NCBI GenBank assembly: GCA_904830895.1 | Contig: LR882958.1 | Coordinates: 924,001 to 988,000, forward strand | Source of the DNA: Planktothrix rubescens CCAP 1459/22 | GTDB taxonomy: Bacteria > Cyanobacteriota > Cyanobacteriia > Cyanobacteriales > Microcoleaceae | Direction: 5' to 3' | Length of the DNA stretch: 64,000 nt | Part shown: in pieces, positions 15,551 to 26,323 of the stretch | Numbering within the stretch: position 1 is the first letter of the stretch | Layout of the letters: every line of letters begins with the position of its first letter | Notes under the pieces: generated by a model | Told to the model about the DNA's origin: nothing | The model's database searches: none | What the model saw: the letters and a program-made list of their open reading frames with translations, nothing else | Made by a program: the position numbers and the translations under genes

Positions 15551-16936
15551 ATGTTTCCTTTTATTCCTACATTTGTTTTAGCAGAAGTGATTACCATTCC
15601 CCCGCCAAATCTAGGGAAACGATATATTACTCAAGCGCAGGAAATTCGAGCTTTACCTGGACAATTGAATGAAATTCCGGTATTAAATAGTAATAGTCCC
15701 GAAGTGGTTAAGGGGGAAGGAATTTTATTGTCTACCTTTCCCCAAACAGCGAAAAAATTTCCGAATGCTCACCTAAATGTTCCTATCAGTGGAGAGTTTG
15801 AATTTTTTTCCCATCATATTGCTCGTCCGATTAATAAACAACAAACCCTATATCAAGGAGTATTAGTTTATAACCCCAGTCCTCAACCCGTTACCCTGAA
15901 TATTCTGCAAGGGATTAGTTATGTTACCTCACCGGACGCGCCTTTTGTGGAACTACCACCTTTGGTGGAAGACCCCCAAGGTCGGGTATTTTCTGGGCCA
16001 GGGTCACGGATGGCGGGGGATATTTTACGGGGAAGAAATCAACTCAGCTTTCCTGAACAAATCATAATTCCGCCCCAACAAACCCAGATGTTGTTTAGTT
16101 TACCCATCCCAACGGCCAGCGCCCGTTCGACCCTACTCCGATTACAAAGTAATAGCCCTGTATACCTAGCGAATTTAGTGCGGTTTAACTCCCCAATGAA
16201 TTCTCCGATGATTCCCAATATTCCCCGCTTACCTTTATCTCCGTTTTTCCCCCCACAAATCCCAGCTTTAGCCCAATGGTGGGATTTTTTAAATACGGGA
16301 AAACTAGCCGAACCCAGAGATGTGATCCCAACCTTCGGGGATAATGTCTACACGGGAGAAAAGGTTTATGGTCGTGTGGCGGGGGTGTCTGTGGGTTCCC
16401 AATGGACGGGAACAGTAGTAGACCGTCCGGGGATGAATTATTTAACCATTCCCGATCGAGGTTCGGCTTTTTCTTATCCTTTAAGTACGGTATCGACGGC
16501 AACTTTAGGAACCCAACAGGTTCAAAGCGCACCCTTATTAGCTCGTTATCCTGATACAGCCCTTCGCGCCCATGGCAATTATGGGGTGCGTTATAGTCTC
16601 ATTTTACCCTTATATAATTCTACCCGACAATCCCAAACCGTGAGTTTATCAATTCAAACTCCATTTAAACAAAATGTGGCATCTAATCGGTTAACCTTTA
16701 TTGAACCCCCCCAGGGACAAATATTTTTTCGCGGGACGGTGCGACTGAGTTATGTTGATGATTTTGGACAAAACCAACAGCGTTATTTTCACCTAGTCCA
16801 ACGTCAGGGACAACAGGGGGAAGGGTTAGTTAGCTTAAATTTACCTGCGGGGGGTTCTCGTGCTGTGGGAGTGGAGTTGATTTATCCCCCCGATGCGACT
16901 CCGCCCCAAGTATTAACGGTAAAAACTTTAGACTAA
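15551..16936 (+). CDS. DUF3370 domain protein
   Basis: A 461-residue protein matching the cyanobacterial DUF3370 family along its length: EIRALPGQLNEIPVLNSN, FEFFSHHIARP, LYQGVLVYNPSPQPVTL, PGSRMAGDILRG, and a beta-rich C-terminus with GGSRAVGVELIYPPDATPPQ. The family is usually exported. Here the start is only MFPFIPTFVLAEV, a very short hydrophobic leader with no basic residue, and a repeat fragment lies directly upstream. The original signal peptide may therefore have been lost or shortened. GGAG is present but about 15 bases from the ATG. Function is unknown; the predicted structure is beta-sandwich rich. Confidence 0.85.
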   Translation: MFPFIPTFVLAEVITIPPPNLGKRYITQAQEIRALPGQLNEIPVLNSNSPEVVKGEGILLSTFPQTAKKFPNAHLNVPISGEFEFFSHHIARPINKQQTLYQGVLVYNPSPQPVTLNILQGISYVTSPDAPFVELPPLVEDPQGRVFSGPGSRMAGDILRGRNQLSFPEQIIIPPQQTQMLFSLPIPTASARSTLLRLQSNSPVYLANLVRFNSPMNSPMIPNIPRLPLSPFFPPQIPALAQWWDFLNTGKLAEPRDVIPTFGDNVYTGEKVYGRVAGVSVGSQWTGTVVDRPGMNYLTIPDRGSAFSYPLSTVSTATLGTQQVQSAPLLARYPDTALRAHGNYGVRYSLILPLYNSTRQSQTVSLSIQTPFKQNVASNRLTFIEPPQGQIFFRGTVRLSYVDDFGQNQQRYFHLVQRQGQQGEGLVSLNLPAGGSRAVGVELIYPPDATPPQVLTVKTLD

Positions 16937-17055
16937 GAGTGGAAACTGACCTTAATTAGCTCTAAAATTAAGCACTATAATTAAGTTTAATAGTCTAGTT
17001 TCTAGGGATGTTTCATGTTTTAGAATGATCGCCTCGTTTTGGGCTATATAGTAAT

Positions 17056-17100
17056 GGACATGGTTATGAGGACAAAATATAGCCATGTCCGGCGGGTAAG
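17056..17100 (+). other. Small hairpin in the 16937-17181 gap
   Basis: GGACATGG (17056-17063) pairs with CCATGTCC (17093-17100). The gap otherwise holds the probable promoter of the metalloprotease gene. No specific regulator site is recognised. Confidence 0.3.
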
Positions 17101-17181
17101 CGGAGAGAGAGTCTATGTCCTGAGCACTCTTGGCAACTACTTATATCCCCATTGATAGGATTATAAAGAAGACTGTAAATT

Positions 17182-19935
17182 ATGACTAAATTCAAGAAAG
17201 TTAAACGTTTTTTTTTGTTAGGGTTGATATCATTTTTAATAGTAATTTTAAGATTATCTCAAGTTGATGCTCAAGAGGTTTCCATCTCTGAATTTAGAGA
17301 AAATTTAGTGGCTCAAGAAGTTGCTGAACAGTCTTTTGAGGAGATAATTAAAGGCAGTAAAAAATTAGAAGGTTTATTTACAATTTATCAAAATAAAGAA
17401 TCGGGAAAGGTTTATTTAGAATTAACATCTGAACAGTTAAATCAAGATTTTCTGTGTTTTGTGACATTGGAATCTGGTATCGGAGAAGCCGGAATTTTCA
17501 GTGGATATGCTCTTAGAGATATTCTCTTTCAATTTCGTCATCTACAGAATAAAATTCAATTTGTTGTTCCTAATATTAATTTTCGTACTCAAGAAAATGA
17601 TCCTCAAATTGATTCTATCAATCGTTCCTTTAGTGAATCTGTTTTAAAAACTTTACCTATTTTAAGTATTAATCCTGATACAAAAACTATATTAATTGAA
17701 ATTGGGGATTTATTCAATGGGGAAAGTGATTTACCCGGGTTAATGATCCAATTCTCAGATTTTTTAACAACTAACTATGCGATTGATCCGAGTAAATCCT
17801 ATATTTCTGAAATTCAAACCTTTCCAGAAAATGTCGAAATTGAATCCATATTTGGATTTTCTCTTTCACAATATGCAGATGAACAATATATTCCATCCTT
17901 ACCCGATAACCGCACCTTTAATTTAAAAGTTCGTTATAGTTTATTAGCAGTTCCTTATGGTAATAATTATGTTCCTCGGTTAGCAGATGAACGAGTTGGG
18001 TATTTTACAACCACCTATAAAGATTTATCAAAACGGGATGAAAGATCAACAGCCGTTCGTTATATTAATCGCTGGAATTTGGAAAAACAAGACCCCAATG
18101 CTGATTTTTCTCCCCCGGTTAAACCGATTACATTTTGGATTGAAAATACCGTCCCTTTAGAATATCGGGAGACAATTCGAGAGGGAATTTTATTCTGGAA
18201 TAAAGCCTTTGAACAAGCCGGATTTATAAATGCGATTCAAGTCGAACAAATGCCCGACAATGCCCCTTGGAACCCCGCAGATGTTCGTTATAATACCATT
18301 CGCTGGTCTACTTCCTTTGATGTTGACTTTAGTGGTTATGGCCCCTCCCATACTAACCCCCTAACCGGGGAAATTTTAGATGCAGATATTATTATAGAAA
18401 GTAATGCTATCCGAAGTTTATCTGATGAAATAGATGTATTTTCAGGAGAAAATTTATCAACGATATGGACAGAAAATTATCCGCCCAATTCACGATTAAA
18501 GACAGAAAATCAACTTTGTCCGACAGGATTATCCGCCTATTCTATTGCCAATCAATCTGAAGCTCAAAAAAATAAAAAAGCCCTAGCTAATTTTACCCAT
18601 GAATCCTGCTTTCATCGAGGTTCTAAGCAACAATTCAATGTAGGAACAATGGCTTTATCTCTCTTGGGAAATGTGATGCCCAATAGCCCGAAAATGGAAC
18701 TCTATATCAAGCAATATTTACGTCTTTTAATTGCCCATGAAGTCGGACATACCTTGGGATTAAGACATAATTTTCAGGGGAGTACCCTGCTATCTCCAGA
18801 GGAATTAAATAATACTGAAATTACCCAAAAAAAAGGATTAGTGAGTTCAGTTATGGATTATGTTCCAGTTAATTTAGCCCCCCAAGGAACAATCCAGGGA
18901 GATTATTTTTCTACCCGAATTGGGCCCTATGATCAATGGGCAATTGAATATGGTTATCAACCCATTGCTAGTACAACTCCACAGGGAGAATGGCAAAGGT
19001 TACAAGAGATTGCAAAACGATCAATTCAACCGGAATTAGCTTATGCAACAGATGAGGATTTGAGATTTTTTCTTGACCCAGCAATTAATCGTGACGATTT
19101 AAGTAATAATATGTTGCAATATTCTCAATGGCAATTTGATAATGCAATTGAGATGTGGAAACGGTTAGAAAAATATACCCCAAGTCGGGGAGAAGGTTAT
19201 GATAAAATTCGGAAAATGTTTAATACAATTGTTAACTATTATTTTATTCAAGCTAATCATTTAACTCTTTATATTGGCGGACAATCTTTTACTCGAACCC
19301 GGGCTGGAGATGGAAATAATCGTCTACCTTTGGAACCGATTTCGATTGAAAAACAAAGAAATGTGTTAAAACTCTTGGAAACCTATATTTTTAACGATAA
19401 AGCATTTAATTTTTCTCCTGATTTATTAAACAAATTAGCTCCGTCTCGTTGGTCAGATTGGGCAAATCCCGATCAAAATAGTCAGTTAGATTATCCTATT
19501 ACTAGCTTAATTAGTCTTATTCATCGTTATGTTTTACAAGATTTATTTAATCCTATAAGGTTATTTAGGTTGCGAGATTTAGAATTAAAAACAACGGCGA
19601 ATAATGCTTTAACCATACCCGAATTATTTGAAACTATTCAGAATGGCATCTGGACGGAAATTTTAGCTAATAATGGAGAAATTGAAATTTCCAGTCTACG
19701 GCGTTCTTTACAACGGCAACATTTAGACATTTTAAGCAATATGGTATTGCGAAAAATCTCAATTCCTGAAGATGCAGAAACCGTAGCTTGGTATCAGCTT
19801 AAACAGTTAAATAATCAGTTAGAAACAACCTTAAAACGAAGCAAGAATAAAATGAATGCTTACACCTTAGCCCATTTAGAACAAACTCAGAATCGGATTC
19901 AAAAAATATTGGAATCACAGGTAGAATCTTATTAA
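17182..19935 (+). CDS. Exported zinc metalloprotease (DUF5117/DUF4953 type)
   Basis: A 917-residue protein with an N-terminal signal segment (FFLLGLISFLIVILRLSQVDA). The ~45-320 region (GLFTIYQNKESGKVYLELTS, FTTTYKDLSKRDERSTAVRY, PVKPITFWIENTVPLEYRET) is the conserved N-terminal domain of this bacterial metalloprotease group. The extended zinc motif HEVGHTLGLRH starts at His519 and is followed by SVMDYVPVNLAP, a Met-turn-like segment, so the enzyme looks complete and active. The C-terminal third is helical. It probably cleaves proteins outside the cytoplasm. The next gene begins 28 bp downstream on the same strand, so the two may be co-transcribed. Confidence 0.88.
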   Translation: MTKFKKVKRFFLLGLISFLIVILRLSQVDAQEVSISEFRENLVAQEVAEQSFEEIIKGSKKLEGLFTIYQNKESGKVYLELTSEQLNQDFLCFVTLESGIGEAGIFSGYALRDILFQFRHLQNKIQFVVPNINFRTQENDPQIDSINRSFSESVLKTLPILSINPDTKTILIEIGDLFNGESDLPGLMIQFSDFLTTNYAIDPSKSYISEIQTFPENVEIESIFGFSLSQYADEQYIPSLPDNRTFNLKVRYSLLAVPYGNNYVPRLADERVGYFTTTYKDLSKRDERSTAVRYINRWNLEKQDPNADFSPPVKPITFWIENTVPLEYRETIREGILFWNKAFEQAGFINAIQVEQMPDNAPWNPADVRYNTIRWSTSFDVDFSGYGPSHTNPLTGEILDADIIIESNAIRSLSDEIDVFSGENLSTIWTENYPPNSRLKTENQLCPTGLSAYSIANQSEAQKNKKALANFTHESCFHRGSKQQFNVGTMALSLLGNVMPNSPKMELYIKQYLRLLIAHEVGHTLGLRHNFQGSTLLSPEELNNTEITQKKGLVSSVMDYVPVNLAPQGTIQGDYFSTRIGPYDQWAIEYGYQPIASTTPQGEWQRLQEIAKRSIQPELAYATDEDLRFFLDPAINRDDLSNNMLQYSQWQFDNAIEMWKRLEKYTPSRGEGYDKIRKMFNTIVNYYFIQANHLTLYIGGQSFTRTRAGDGNNRLPLEPISIEKQRNVLKLLETYIFNDKAFNFSPDLLNKLAPSRWSDWANPDQNSQLDYPITSLISLIHRYVLQDLFNPIRLFRLRDLELKTTANNALTIPELFETIQNGIWTEILANNGEIEISSLRRSLQRQHLDILSNMVLRKISIPEDAETVAWYQLKQLNNQLETTLKRSKNKMNAYTLAHLEQTQNRIQKILESQVESY

Positions 19936-19962
19936 ATTTATATTGAATTAAAAGGTAATCCA

Positions 19963-22608
19963 GTGTCAGAAAATACAACCTCAAATCAGCCTCTATCTAT
20001 TCCTGAACTCCAAAGTCTAGGACATACTTATTTAGGTCAACAACAGTTTTTAAAAGCCATCTCGGTTTATGAACAATGTATTTTGGAGTCTCCTGATATT
20101 GTTGCTAATTATTGGTATTTGGGATTATCTTGGTTATTACAGGGAGATGTATTACAGGCGCAAACAATATGGTTTTCTGCTTTTGCTGAATCTAATTTAG
20201 AAACAACTGAAATTACTGAATTTGTCAATTTTTTAAAAGGTAAAGCAAGAGAATATTTATCCTCCCAATCTTTTGAATTTGCCCAACTAATTTATGAAGC
20301 AATTTTAGAATGGTGTGAAACCGATCTTGAGGTTTATGATAATCTAGGTCATACTATTGCACTTCAAGGAGATTTAGAAGCAGCTATTAGGATTTGGCAA
20401 AAAGGGATTGAGTTAGAACCCAATTCTATTCAAATGTATCTTAATCAAGCAAATATTTTTCAAAAATTAGAACAATTTGAAGCCGCAATTCAATGTTATC
20501 AAGAAGTTGTTAAATATTCCCCAGATTATTTAATTTATTACCAATTAGGATTATGTTTAACTCAGATTAAACAATGGGAATCTGCGATTAATGCCTTTGA
20601 AAATGCAATTCAACTTCAGCCAAACTATGCACCCGCTTATAGTGATTTAGGAATGAGTTTAATAATTTCGGGGTTATTTGAAAAAGGAATTAGTTTTCTT
20701 AAACAAGGAATCCAGAAACAGCCTCAATTTTATCAGGATTTAACTGGGAATAAAACTCTATCAACTCGTAATATAAATTCCTTAGTAATTAATTTTTTAA
20801 GACTGTTATTATCTCCCTCAATACCCCCAATAGAGTTATATATTGGCTTGAGCAAAATGTTATCTAATTTCTATCCAGATCCAGCCTTGATTTTACTTCA
20901 AAAAGCTCAGGATATCGCCCCCAATAACTTTCTAGTTTATTTAAAATATGGAGATATATTTTATAATTATAAACAGGATTATGTAGAAGCATTTCAGTGT
21001 TATTTAGCGGCTAATTTATCGGATTTTTTATCTGTAATAGATAATACTATTTCCTGGGAAGAAAAACAAGCTCGTTATCATTTGGCATTGGGAAAATGTC
21101 GATTAAAATTAAACTGTTATCAACAGGCGATCGCTAATTTTAAAACGGTTATTGATTTTAATTATAATCTAGTTGAGGCTTATTATGGTTTAGGTCAGGC
21201 TTTATTTCATACTGGAGAAATTGATCAAGCTATTGATAGTTTAAAACAATGTTTAAAATTTGATTCTGAATCAGCTTTATATTCAGGATATTTGGGATTT
21301 TTATTAATTTATAATAACCAGATTGAAGCCGGATTATTTTATTTTAAAAAAGCCATAATTTATGAATCTTCTGTTGCGAATTGGATTGATAGTTTATTAA
21401 ACAATTTATCAGAATTAGGGAAATTAAATACTTCTGTTGATCTCTCAGAAATCAAACCAATTAACCCTCCAATTCAATTTGATCAATCAACGGAAGATTG
21501 GCTAAAATCTAATCCTTCAACTCCAGACAATTATCAACAAATTTATCCCGAAACTATTGTTAATCTAAAACCCCCAAAATCCTTGGATAATTCTATCCAT
21601 TTTAGTTTTAGATTTGGTCAACAGATGGAACTTCCTGCTGCTTTTGTGCTTAAAATTCCTCAAGGGCGATTTTGGTTAAGTTCTGATCAAAATCAATCGG
21701 CTATTTTAACCCGAGAACAACATTTTTTAGGGGATCTTTCCCCAGAATTTCCTTTATTAAGTCCGGGTCATCCTGACAAAAATCCCAGTCAGCATTCTAT
21801 TTTATCTATTAATAAATTACCTCCAATTTATTTTATCAATGGGACTGTGGCTATTTTAGCTGGACTTTCAAATTCAGTTTATTTTCATTGGATGTTAGAT
21901 GTATTACCTCGAATTGAATTATTGAAAAAAAGCAGTATTAATTGGCATGAAATTGATTACTTTATTGTTGACAATCGTTTATCTTTTCAAAAAGAGACTT
22001 TAGAGAAATTACAAATTCCCCAAAATAAACAAATTAATATTAATGAATTCCATCATCTCCAAGCCCAAGATTTAATTGTGCCTTCTTTCCCTGGTTGTGC
22101 GGCTTGGATGGCCCCATGGACTTGTGATTTTTTAAAGCAACATTTTTTGCATCCTGATGCTGTTGCAAATTCCCCTAATATTAAACGAATTTATATTACT
22201 AGAAATGCCGCAAAAAGCCGTCGGATTTTAAATGAGAATGAATTATTAAGGGTTTTACAACCCTGGGGATTCCACTCTATTAAATTAGAATCAATGTCTG
22301 TGATCGAACAAGCTGCGTTATTTTCCCAGGCTGAAATAATTATTGCACCTCATGGGAGTGGGTTAACCAATCTTATCTTTTGTCAACCCAACACCAAAGT
22401 AATCGAGTTATTTTCCCCAAATTATGTCTATCATTGCTATTGGTGGATTAGTAATTTAGTCGAATTAGATTACTATTATTATATTGGAGAAACCTTCCCA
22501 GGTTACTATCTCCACCGTTTAGTTTATCCTCAACCTTTTTCCGAAGATATTTTAGTTAATATTCAAGAATTTTTAAATCTGCTGGTACTAAGTAGTTACA
22601 CAAAATAA
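19963..22608 (+). CDS. TPR protein fused to a GT61-type glycosyltransferase
   Basis: An 881-residue protein starting at GTG 19963. Residues ~10-470 are TPR repeats (for example AIRIWQKGIELEPNSIQMYL, AIQCYQEVVKYSPDYLIYYQ, AINAFENAIQLQPNYAPAYS). Residues ~540-870 match family 61 glycosyltransferases (DUF563): GLSNSVYFHWMLDVLPRIEL, PNIKRIYITRNAAKSRRI, and APHGSGLTNLIFCQPNTKVI. The TPR part probably presents protein or glycan acceptors, and the enzyme likely adds sugars to cell-surface polymers. The last residues (SSYTK and the TAA stop) are encoded by the left terminus of a MITE-like element, so the original C-terminus was replaced by a few codons. Confidence 0.88.
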   Translation: MSENTTSNQPLSIPELQSLGHTYLGQQQFLKAISVYEQCILESPDIVANYWYLGLSWLLQGDVLQAQTIWFSAFAESNLETTEITEFVNFLKGKAREYLSSQSFEFAQLIYEAILEWCETDLEVYDNLGHTIALQGDLEAAIRIWQKGIELEPNSIQMYLNQANIFQKLEQFEAAIQCYQEVVKYSPDYLIYYQLGLCLTQIKQWESAINAFENAIQLQPNYAPAYSDLGMSLIISGLFEKGISFLKQGIQKQPQFYQDLTGNKTLSTRNINSLVINFLRLLLSPSIPPIELYIGLSKMLSNFYPDPALILLQKAQDIAPNNFLVYLKYGDIFYNYKQDYVEAFQCYLAANLSDFLSVIDNTISWEEKQARYHLALGKCRLKLNCYQQAIANFKTVIDFNYNLVEAYYGLGQALFHTGEIDQAIDSLKQCLKFDSESALYSGYLGFLLIYNNQIEAGLFYFKKAIIYESSVANWIDSLLNNLSELGKLNTSVDLSEIKPINPPIQFDQSTEDWLKSNPSTPDNYQQIYPETIVNLKPPKSLDNSIHFSFRFGQQMELPAAFVLKIPQGRFWLSSDQNQSAILTREQHFLGDLSPEFPLLSPGHPDKNPSQHSILSINKLPPIYFINGTVAILAGLSNSVYFHWMLDVLPRIELLKKSSINWHEIDYFIVDNRLSFQKETLEKLQIPQNKQININEFHHLQAQDLIVPSFPGCAAWMAPWTCDFLKQHFLHPDAVANSPNIKRIYITRNAAKSRRILNENELLRVLQPWGFHSIKLESMSVIEQAALFSQAEIIIAPHGSGLTNLIFCQPNTKVIELFSPNYVYHCYWWISNLVELDYYYYIGETFPGYYLHRLVYPQPFSEDILVNIQEFLNLLVLSSYTK

Positions 22609-22715
22609 ATTACCTAGTTGAGAAAGGGAACATCCCCCCAAACCCCCCGTGTACGGGGGGCTAGGGGTGGAGGGAACAGGGTGGAGGATGTGTAATTAAT
22701 TTTGTTTAGGTACTT
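22590..22715. mobile_element. MITE-like element, family A, copy 1
   Basis: A 126-bp element with 24-bp imperfect terminal inverted repeats (20 of 24 match; left AAGTAGTTACACAAAATAAA, right end TTTTGTTTAGGTACTT) around a C-run/G-run hairpin (CCCCCCGTGTACGGGGGG). It carries no ORF. A second copy is at 39767-39899. It overlaps the end of the GT61 gene. The remaining gap to 22949 has no recognised feature other than the zwf promoter region. Confidence 0.75.
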
Positions 22716-22949
22716 ATTGGGAATGGGTTAAAATTACCGATAAATTAATATCTAAAAACCAGCAATCGCAAGCTAATCTTAAATTAAACAAAAATTTTGC
22801 CGGATCAAGGACGATCAACGGTAAAAATTAGAAATTAACTCAATTCTATAATCGGGAAATATCTCTGGCTGACTCTGACAGGGTAAACGTGCTACCTTAA
22901 TCCCAGAGTCCACCAGAAAAATAATCTCGCTGTCGCAAAAGGAATAGAC

Positions 22950-24479
22950 ATGGTAACACTGATTGAAAATCCCTTGCGGGTGGGACTGCAACAAGATCGA
23001 ATTCCCGAACCCCAGATTTTAGTAATTTTTGGTGCATCGGGAGACTTAACCCAACGGAAATTAGTCCCAGCCCTCTACCAGATGAAATTAGAGCGCAAAC
23101 TTCCGCCAGAAATAACCATTGTCGGGGTTGCTCGTCGGGAATGGAGCCACGACTTTTTCCGCGAACACCTGCGGGAAGGGGTGGAAGCATTTGGGGGCGG
23201 TTTATATTCCCAAGCCCTTTGGGACGACTTCGCCCAAGGGATTTTTTACTGTTCGGGGAATATGGATGAACCCGAAAGTTACCAAAAACTCAAAGCCTTT
23301 TTAGGGGAAATTGATGAACTGCGCCACACCAGGGGAAACCGAGTCTTTTATTTATCCGTAGCCCCGCGTTTTTTTGCCGAAGCTATTGAACAATTGGGTG
23401 GAGCCGGAATGCTCCCCGACCCGAAAAAACAGCGTTTAGTCATCGAAAAACCCTTTGGTCGAGATTTAGGTTCGGCCCAAATTCTCAACCGGGTGGTGCG
23501 TCAAGTCTGTTCCGAAGAACAGGTCTATCGGATTGACCATTATTTGGGGAAAGAAACCGTCCAAAACTTGATGGTGTTTCGTTTTGGCAATGCGATTTTT
23601 GAGCCGATGTGGAACCGTCAATTTGTCGATCACGTCCAAATTACCGTGGCGGAAACCGTGGGTTTAGAAGGACGGGCGGGCTATTATGAAACCTCCGGGG
23701 CACTGCGGGATATGGTGCAAAACCACCTGATGCAGTTATTTTCCCTAACGGCGATGGAACCCCCCAACTCCCTCGATGCCGATAGCATTCGTAACGAAAA
23801 AGTTAAGGTGGTACAAGCAACCCACCTAGCAGATACTAATTTTTTAGAATATTCTGCGGTACGGGGACAATATACCCCCGGTTGGATGAATGGCCTACAG
23901 GTTCCGGGTTATCGTTCCGAAGACGGAGCCGCCCTGGAGTCCATCACCCCAACCTATGCCGCGTTAAAATTTTATATTGATAACTGGCGCTGGAAAGGCG
24001 TCCCGTTCTATTTGCGAACTGGAAAACGAATGCCGAAAAAGGTAACGGAAATTGCCATTCAATTTAAGGAAGTGCCGTTTTTAATGTTCCAGTCGGCGGC
24101 AAAACAGGCTAACCCGAACGTTTTGGTCTTGAGAATTCAACCAAATGAAGGAATTTCCATGCGCTTTGAGGTGAAAACCCCCGGAAATTCTCTGCGGACT
24201 CGTTCCGTTGATATGGATTTTCGCTATGATACGGCTTTTGGTAAAGCGAATACAGATGCCTATGCCCGTTTATTGGTTGACTGTATGTTAGGAGATCAAA
24301 CCCTATTTACACGGGGGGATGAAGTCGAAGCCTCTTGGCAAGCCCTCACCCCGGTTTTAGAAGTTTGGGATGCCCCAGCCCCAGCCGAGTCTATCCCGCT
24401 CTATGAAGCCGGAACTTGGGGGCCAGTGGAATCAGAACTTCTGCTCAACCGGGATGGCCGTCGTTGGAGAAGACTTTAA
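22950..24479 (+). CDS. zwf: Glucose-6-phosphate 1-dehydrogenase
   Basis: Catalyses glucose-6-phosphate + NADP+ to 6-phosphogluconolactone, the entry step of the oxidative pentose phosphate pathway that supplies NADPH in the dark. The 509-residue length is normal. Visible motifs are the dinucleotide-binding [10 protein letters not shown] (28-37), the substrate site RIDHYLGKE (~194-202) with the active-site His, and the EKPFGRDL segment. AAGGA lies upstream of the ATG. It is followed by opcA after a repeat-filled spacer, the usual cyanobacterial pairing; OpcA activates this enzyme. Confidence 0.97.
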   Translation: MVTLIENPLRVGLQQDRIPEPQILVIFGASGDLTQRKLVPALYQMKLERKLPPEITIVGVARREWSHDFFREHLREGVEAFGGGLYSQALWDDFAQGIFYCSGNMDEPESYQKLKAFLGEIDELRHTRGNRVFYLSVAPRFFAEAIEQLGGAGMLPDPKKQRLVIEKPFGRDLGSAQILNRVVRQVCSEEQVYRIDHYLGKETVQNLMVFRFGNAIFEPMWNRQFVDHVQITVAETVGLEGRAGYYETSGALRDMVQNHLMQLFSLTAMEPPNSLDADSIRNEKVKVVQATHLADTNFLEYSAVRGQYTPGWMNGLQVPGYRSEDGAALESITPTYAALKFYIDNWRWKGVPFYLRTGKRMPKKVTEIAIQFKEVPFLMFQSAAKQANPNVLVLRIQPNEGISMRFEVKTPGNSLRTRSVDMDFRYDTAFGKANTDAYARLLVDCMLGDQTLFTRGDEVEASWQALTPVLEVWDAPAPAESIPLYEAGTWGPVESELLLNRDGRRWRRL

Positions 24480-24674
24480 TCAGTTAACAGTTATCAGTTA
24501 ACAGTTATCAGTGCAAGAGTTATCAGTGTAAGAGTTAAGAATTTGATCAACTGTTTCTTAATCACTTCTTTTCTTTACTGATAACTAATGACTAATAACT
24601 GATGACTAATAACTGATCACTAATAACTGATGACTAATAACTGATAACTGTTAACTGATAACTGATAACTGATT
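24480..24674. repeat. STRR cluster between zwf and opcA
   Basis: About 190 bp of tandem and interleaved short units (CAGTTAACAGTTATCAGT on the left, TAACTGATGACTAA on the right), so the two halves are inverted relative to each other and can fold together. No gene is present. Similar tracts lie at 31770, 51644 and 56874. Confidence 0.85.
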
Positions 24675-26006
24675 ATGACTACACCACTTGTTGCATTACA
24701 AAAACCCAAGGATATTTCCCTCAGTCAAATTGAAGCTGAGTTAAGTAGTATTTGGCTAAGTCAGAATATTGGAAGTAGTAAAACCACCGCCATTGCTACC
24801 CGGGCGGCTACCTTTAGTATGGTGGTTTATGAACCCGAAGAATTTCAACAATTGTTAGGAGCTTTAGGGTTTTATCTCGGCAATATTGATGGGATTCATG
24901 GAACATCAACCCGGGATGCGATTAAAGAAGCCCAGAGAATTTATGATTTGCCGATTAACGGGCGAGTTGACCCCGATACCTTGCTAAAATTACGCCAAGA
25001 ATTTGCCAAACTTCCCCCCGCAGATCAAATTATTCCGAATCTGGATGGACGGGGATTTAGTATTAGTGAAACCATTGCCGCTCAAAATCCCTGTCGGATT
25101 ATTACCCTGTGTCCAATTGTAGGAGAGGATACCGGAGTCACAGCCCAGGTTTCTGCCTACTGCCCGATTCAGAAAAAAAGTGAAGAAGGGTTAGTCTGTT
25201 GTGAATATATTACCCTCAGAGGCACAAAAGCAGCCTTAGAACGGGTGGGAAGTGTGGTTTCCTCCCTGATGATTCCCGATTTACCTAAGTTTGTTTGGTG
25301 GAAAGCCACACCTAACCCAGAGCAGGAATTGTTTAAACAATTAGCGGGTTGTTGTAATTGTGTGATTGTGGATTCCTCTTATTTTAGTGATCCAGAATCA
25401 GAATTGTTAAAAATGAACGATTTGATTGAACAGGAAACCTATATTGCTGACTTGAATTGGCATCGACTTTCCCCTTGGCAAGAATTAACTGCCTCTGCCT
25501 TTGACCCCCCAGAACGTAGAGCTTCCTTGGTCGAAATTGATAATATCACCATTGACTATGAAAAAGGCAATGCGGCTCAAGCCCTAATGTTTTTGGGGTG
25601 GTTTGCGAGTCGTTTGGAATGGAAACCTGTTTCTTTTGTAGCTAAAGGTGGGGATTATGATTTAAAACTTATGGAGTTTATCGGGCCGAATGATAAAAAA
25701 ATTATGGCCGAACTCGCGGCAATTCCCACGGCGGATTATGGTGAAATTCCAGGAGATTTAGTGGGGTTACGGTTAACTTCTAGTAATCCTAACGCCAACT
25801 GCTGCACAATTTTATGTTCGGAAACCACCGGATGTATGCGGATGGAAGCCGGAGGAAGTGCCCAATCTTGTCGGACTGAACAAGTGATCGCCGCCACGGA
25901 TCAAAAAGCGGAATCCCTTATGGCTCAACAGTTACAGCGTTGGGGACGGGATGTTCTCTATGAGGAAAGTCTGGATCTAACGGCTCAAATTCTGAAGTTA
26001 CAATAA
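24675..26006 (+). CDS. opcA: Glucose-6-phosphate dehydrogenase assembly/activator protein OpcA
   Basis: OpcA is needed for full activity and assembly of cyanobacterial glucose-6-phosphate dehydrogenase and links it to redox control. The 443-residue protein has a peptidoglycan-binding-like helical module at ~55-115 (FQQLLGALGFYLGNIDGIHG, LPINGRVDPDTLLKLRQEF), then the OpcA core (PKFVWWKATPNPEQELFKQL, CNCVIVDSSYF, DLNWHRLSPWQELTASAFDP). Several cysteines, including the CCNC and NCCTILC clusters, could be thioredoxin targets (inference). It is directly downstream of zwf and followed by a good terminator. Confidence 0.95.
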   Translation: MTTPLVALQKPKDISLSQIEAELSSIWLSQNIGSSKTTAIATRAATFSMVVYEPEEFQQLLGALGFYLGNIDGIHGTSTRDAIKEAQRIYDLPINGRVDPDTLLKLRQEFAKLPPADQIIPNLDGRGFSISETIAAQNPCRIITLCPIVGEDTGVTAQVSAYCPIQKKSEEGLVCCEYITLRGTKAALERVGSVVSSLMIPDLPKFVWWKATPNPEQELFKQLAGCCNCVIVDSSYFSDPESELLKMNDLIEQETYIADLNWHRLSPWQELTASAFDPPERRASLVEIDNITIDYEKGNAAQALMFLGWFASRLEWKPVSFVAKGGDYDLKLMEFIGPNDKKIMAELAAIPTADYGEIPGDLVGLRLTSSNPNANCCTILCSETTGCMRMEAGGSAQSCRTEQVIAATDQKAESLMAQQLQRWGRDVLYEESLDLTAQILKLQ

Positions 26007-26040
26007 GTTCAGATTCAAGTAAGAATAGCCCCCTTTGTTG

Positions 26041-26063
26041 CACCCCATGATGGGGTGTTTTTT
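26041..26063 (+). terminator. Rho-independent terminator of zwf-opcA
   Basis: CACCCCA-TGA-TGGGGTG followed by TTTTTTGTT, 34 bp after the opcA stop. The remaining gap to 26323 shows nothing specific except the expected promoter region of the next gene. Confidence 0.85.
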
Positions 26064-26323
26064 GTTGAGTCCGCCATTAGTTGTGATGGGTGTCATTGTC
26101 AAATCATGATCAGTCAACGTAAAATATAATCTAAATAGTTCCATATAAGTTTAGATACTCAACAGGTTGGGGGTATTGTGTCTTTTGTTTCCTTTTGGGA
26201 GGCATTGAAAATAAATTCATTGATCAACGGCTACGAATATTTATAATTAAGTTGAGTTGAGATAGTAATTTGCTTTCTGCTGGAACAATTTCGATTGATC
26301 CATAAATCATAATCCCATTTAAT

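Noticed and set aside
24480-24674. Possible CRISPR array or iteron cluster
   Set aside because: The units are short, overlapping and of irregular period with no unique spacers; this is the STRR type seen at several other gene gaps in the window.
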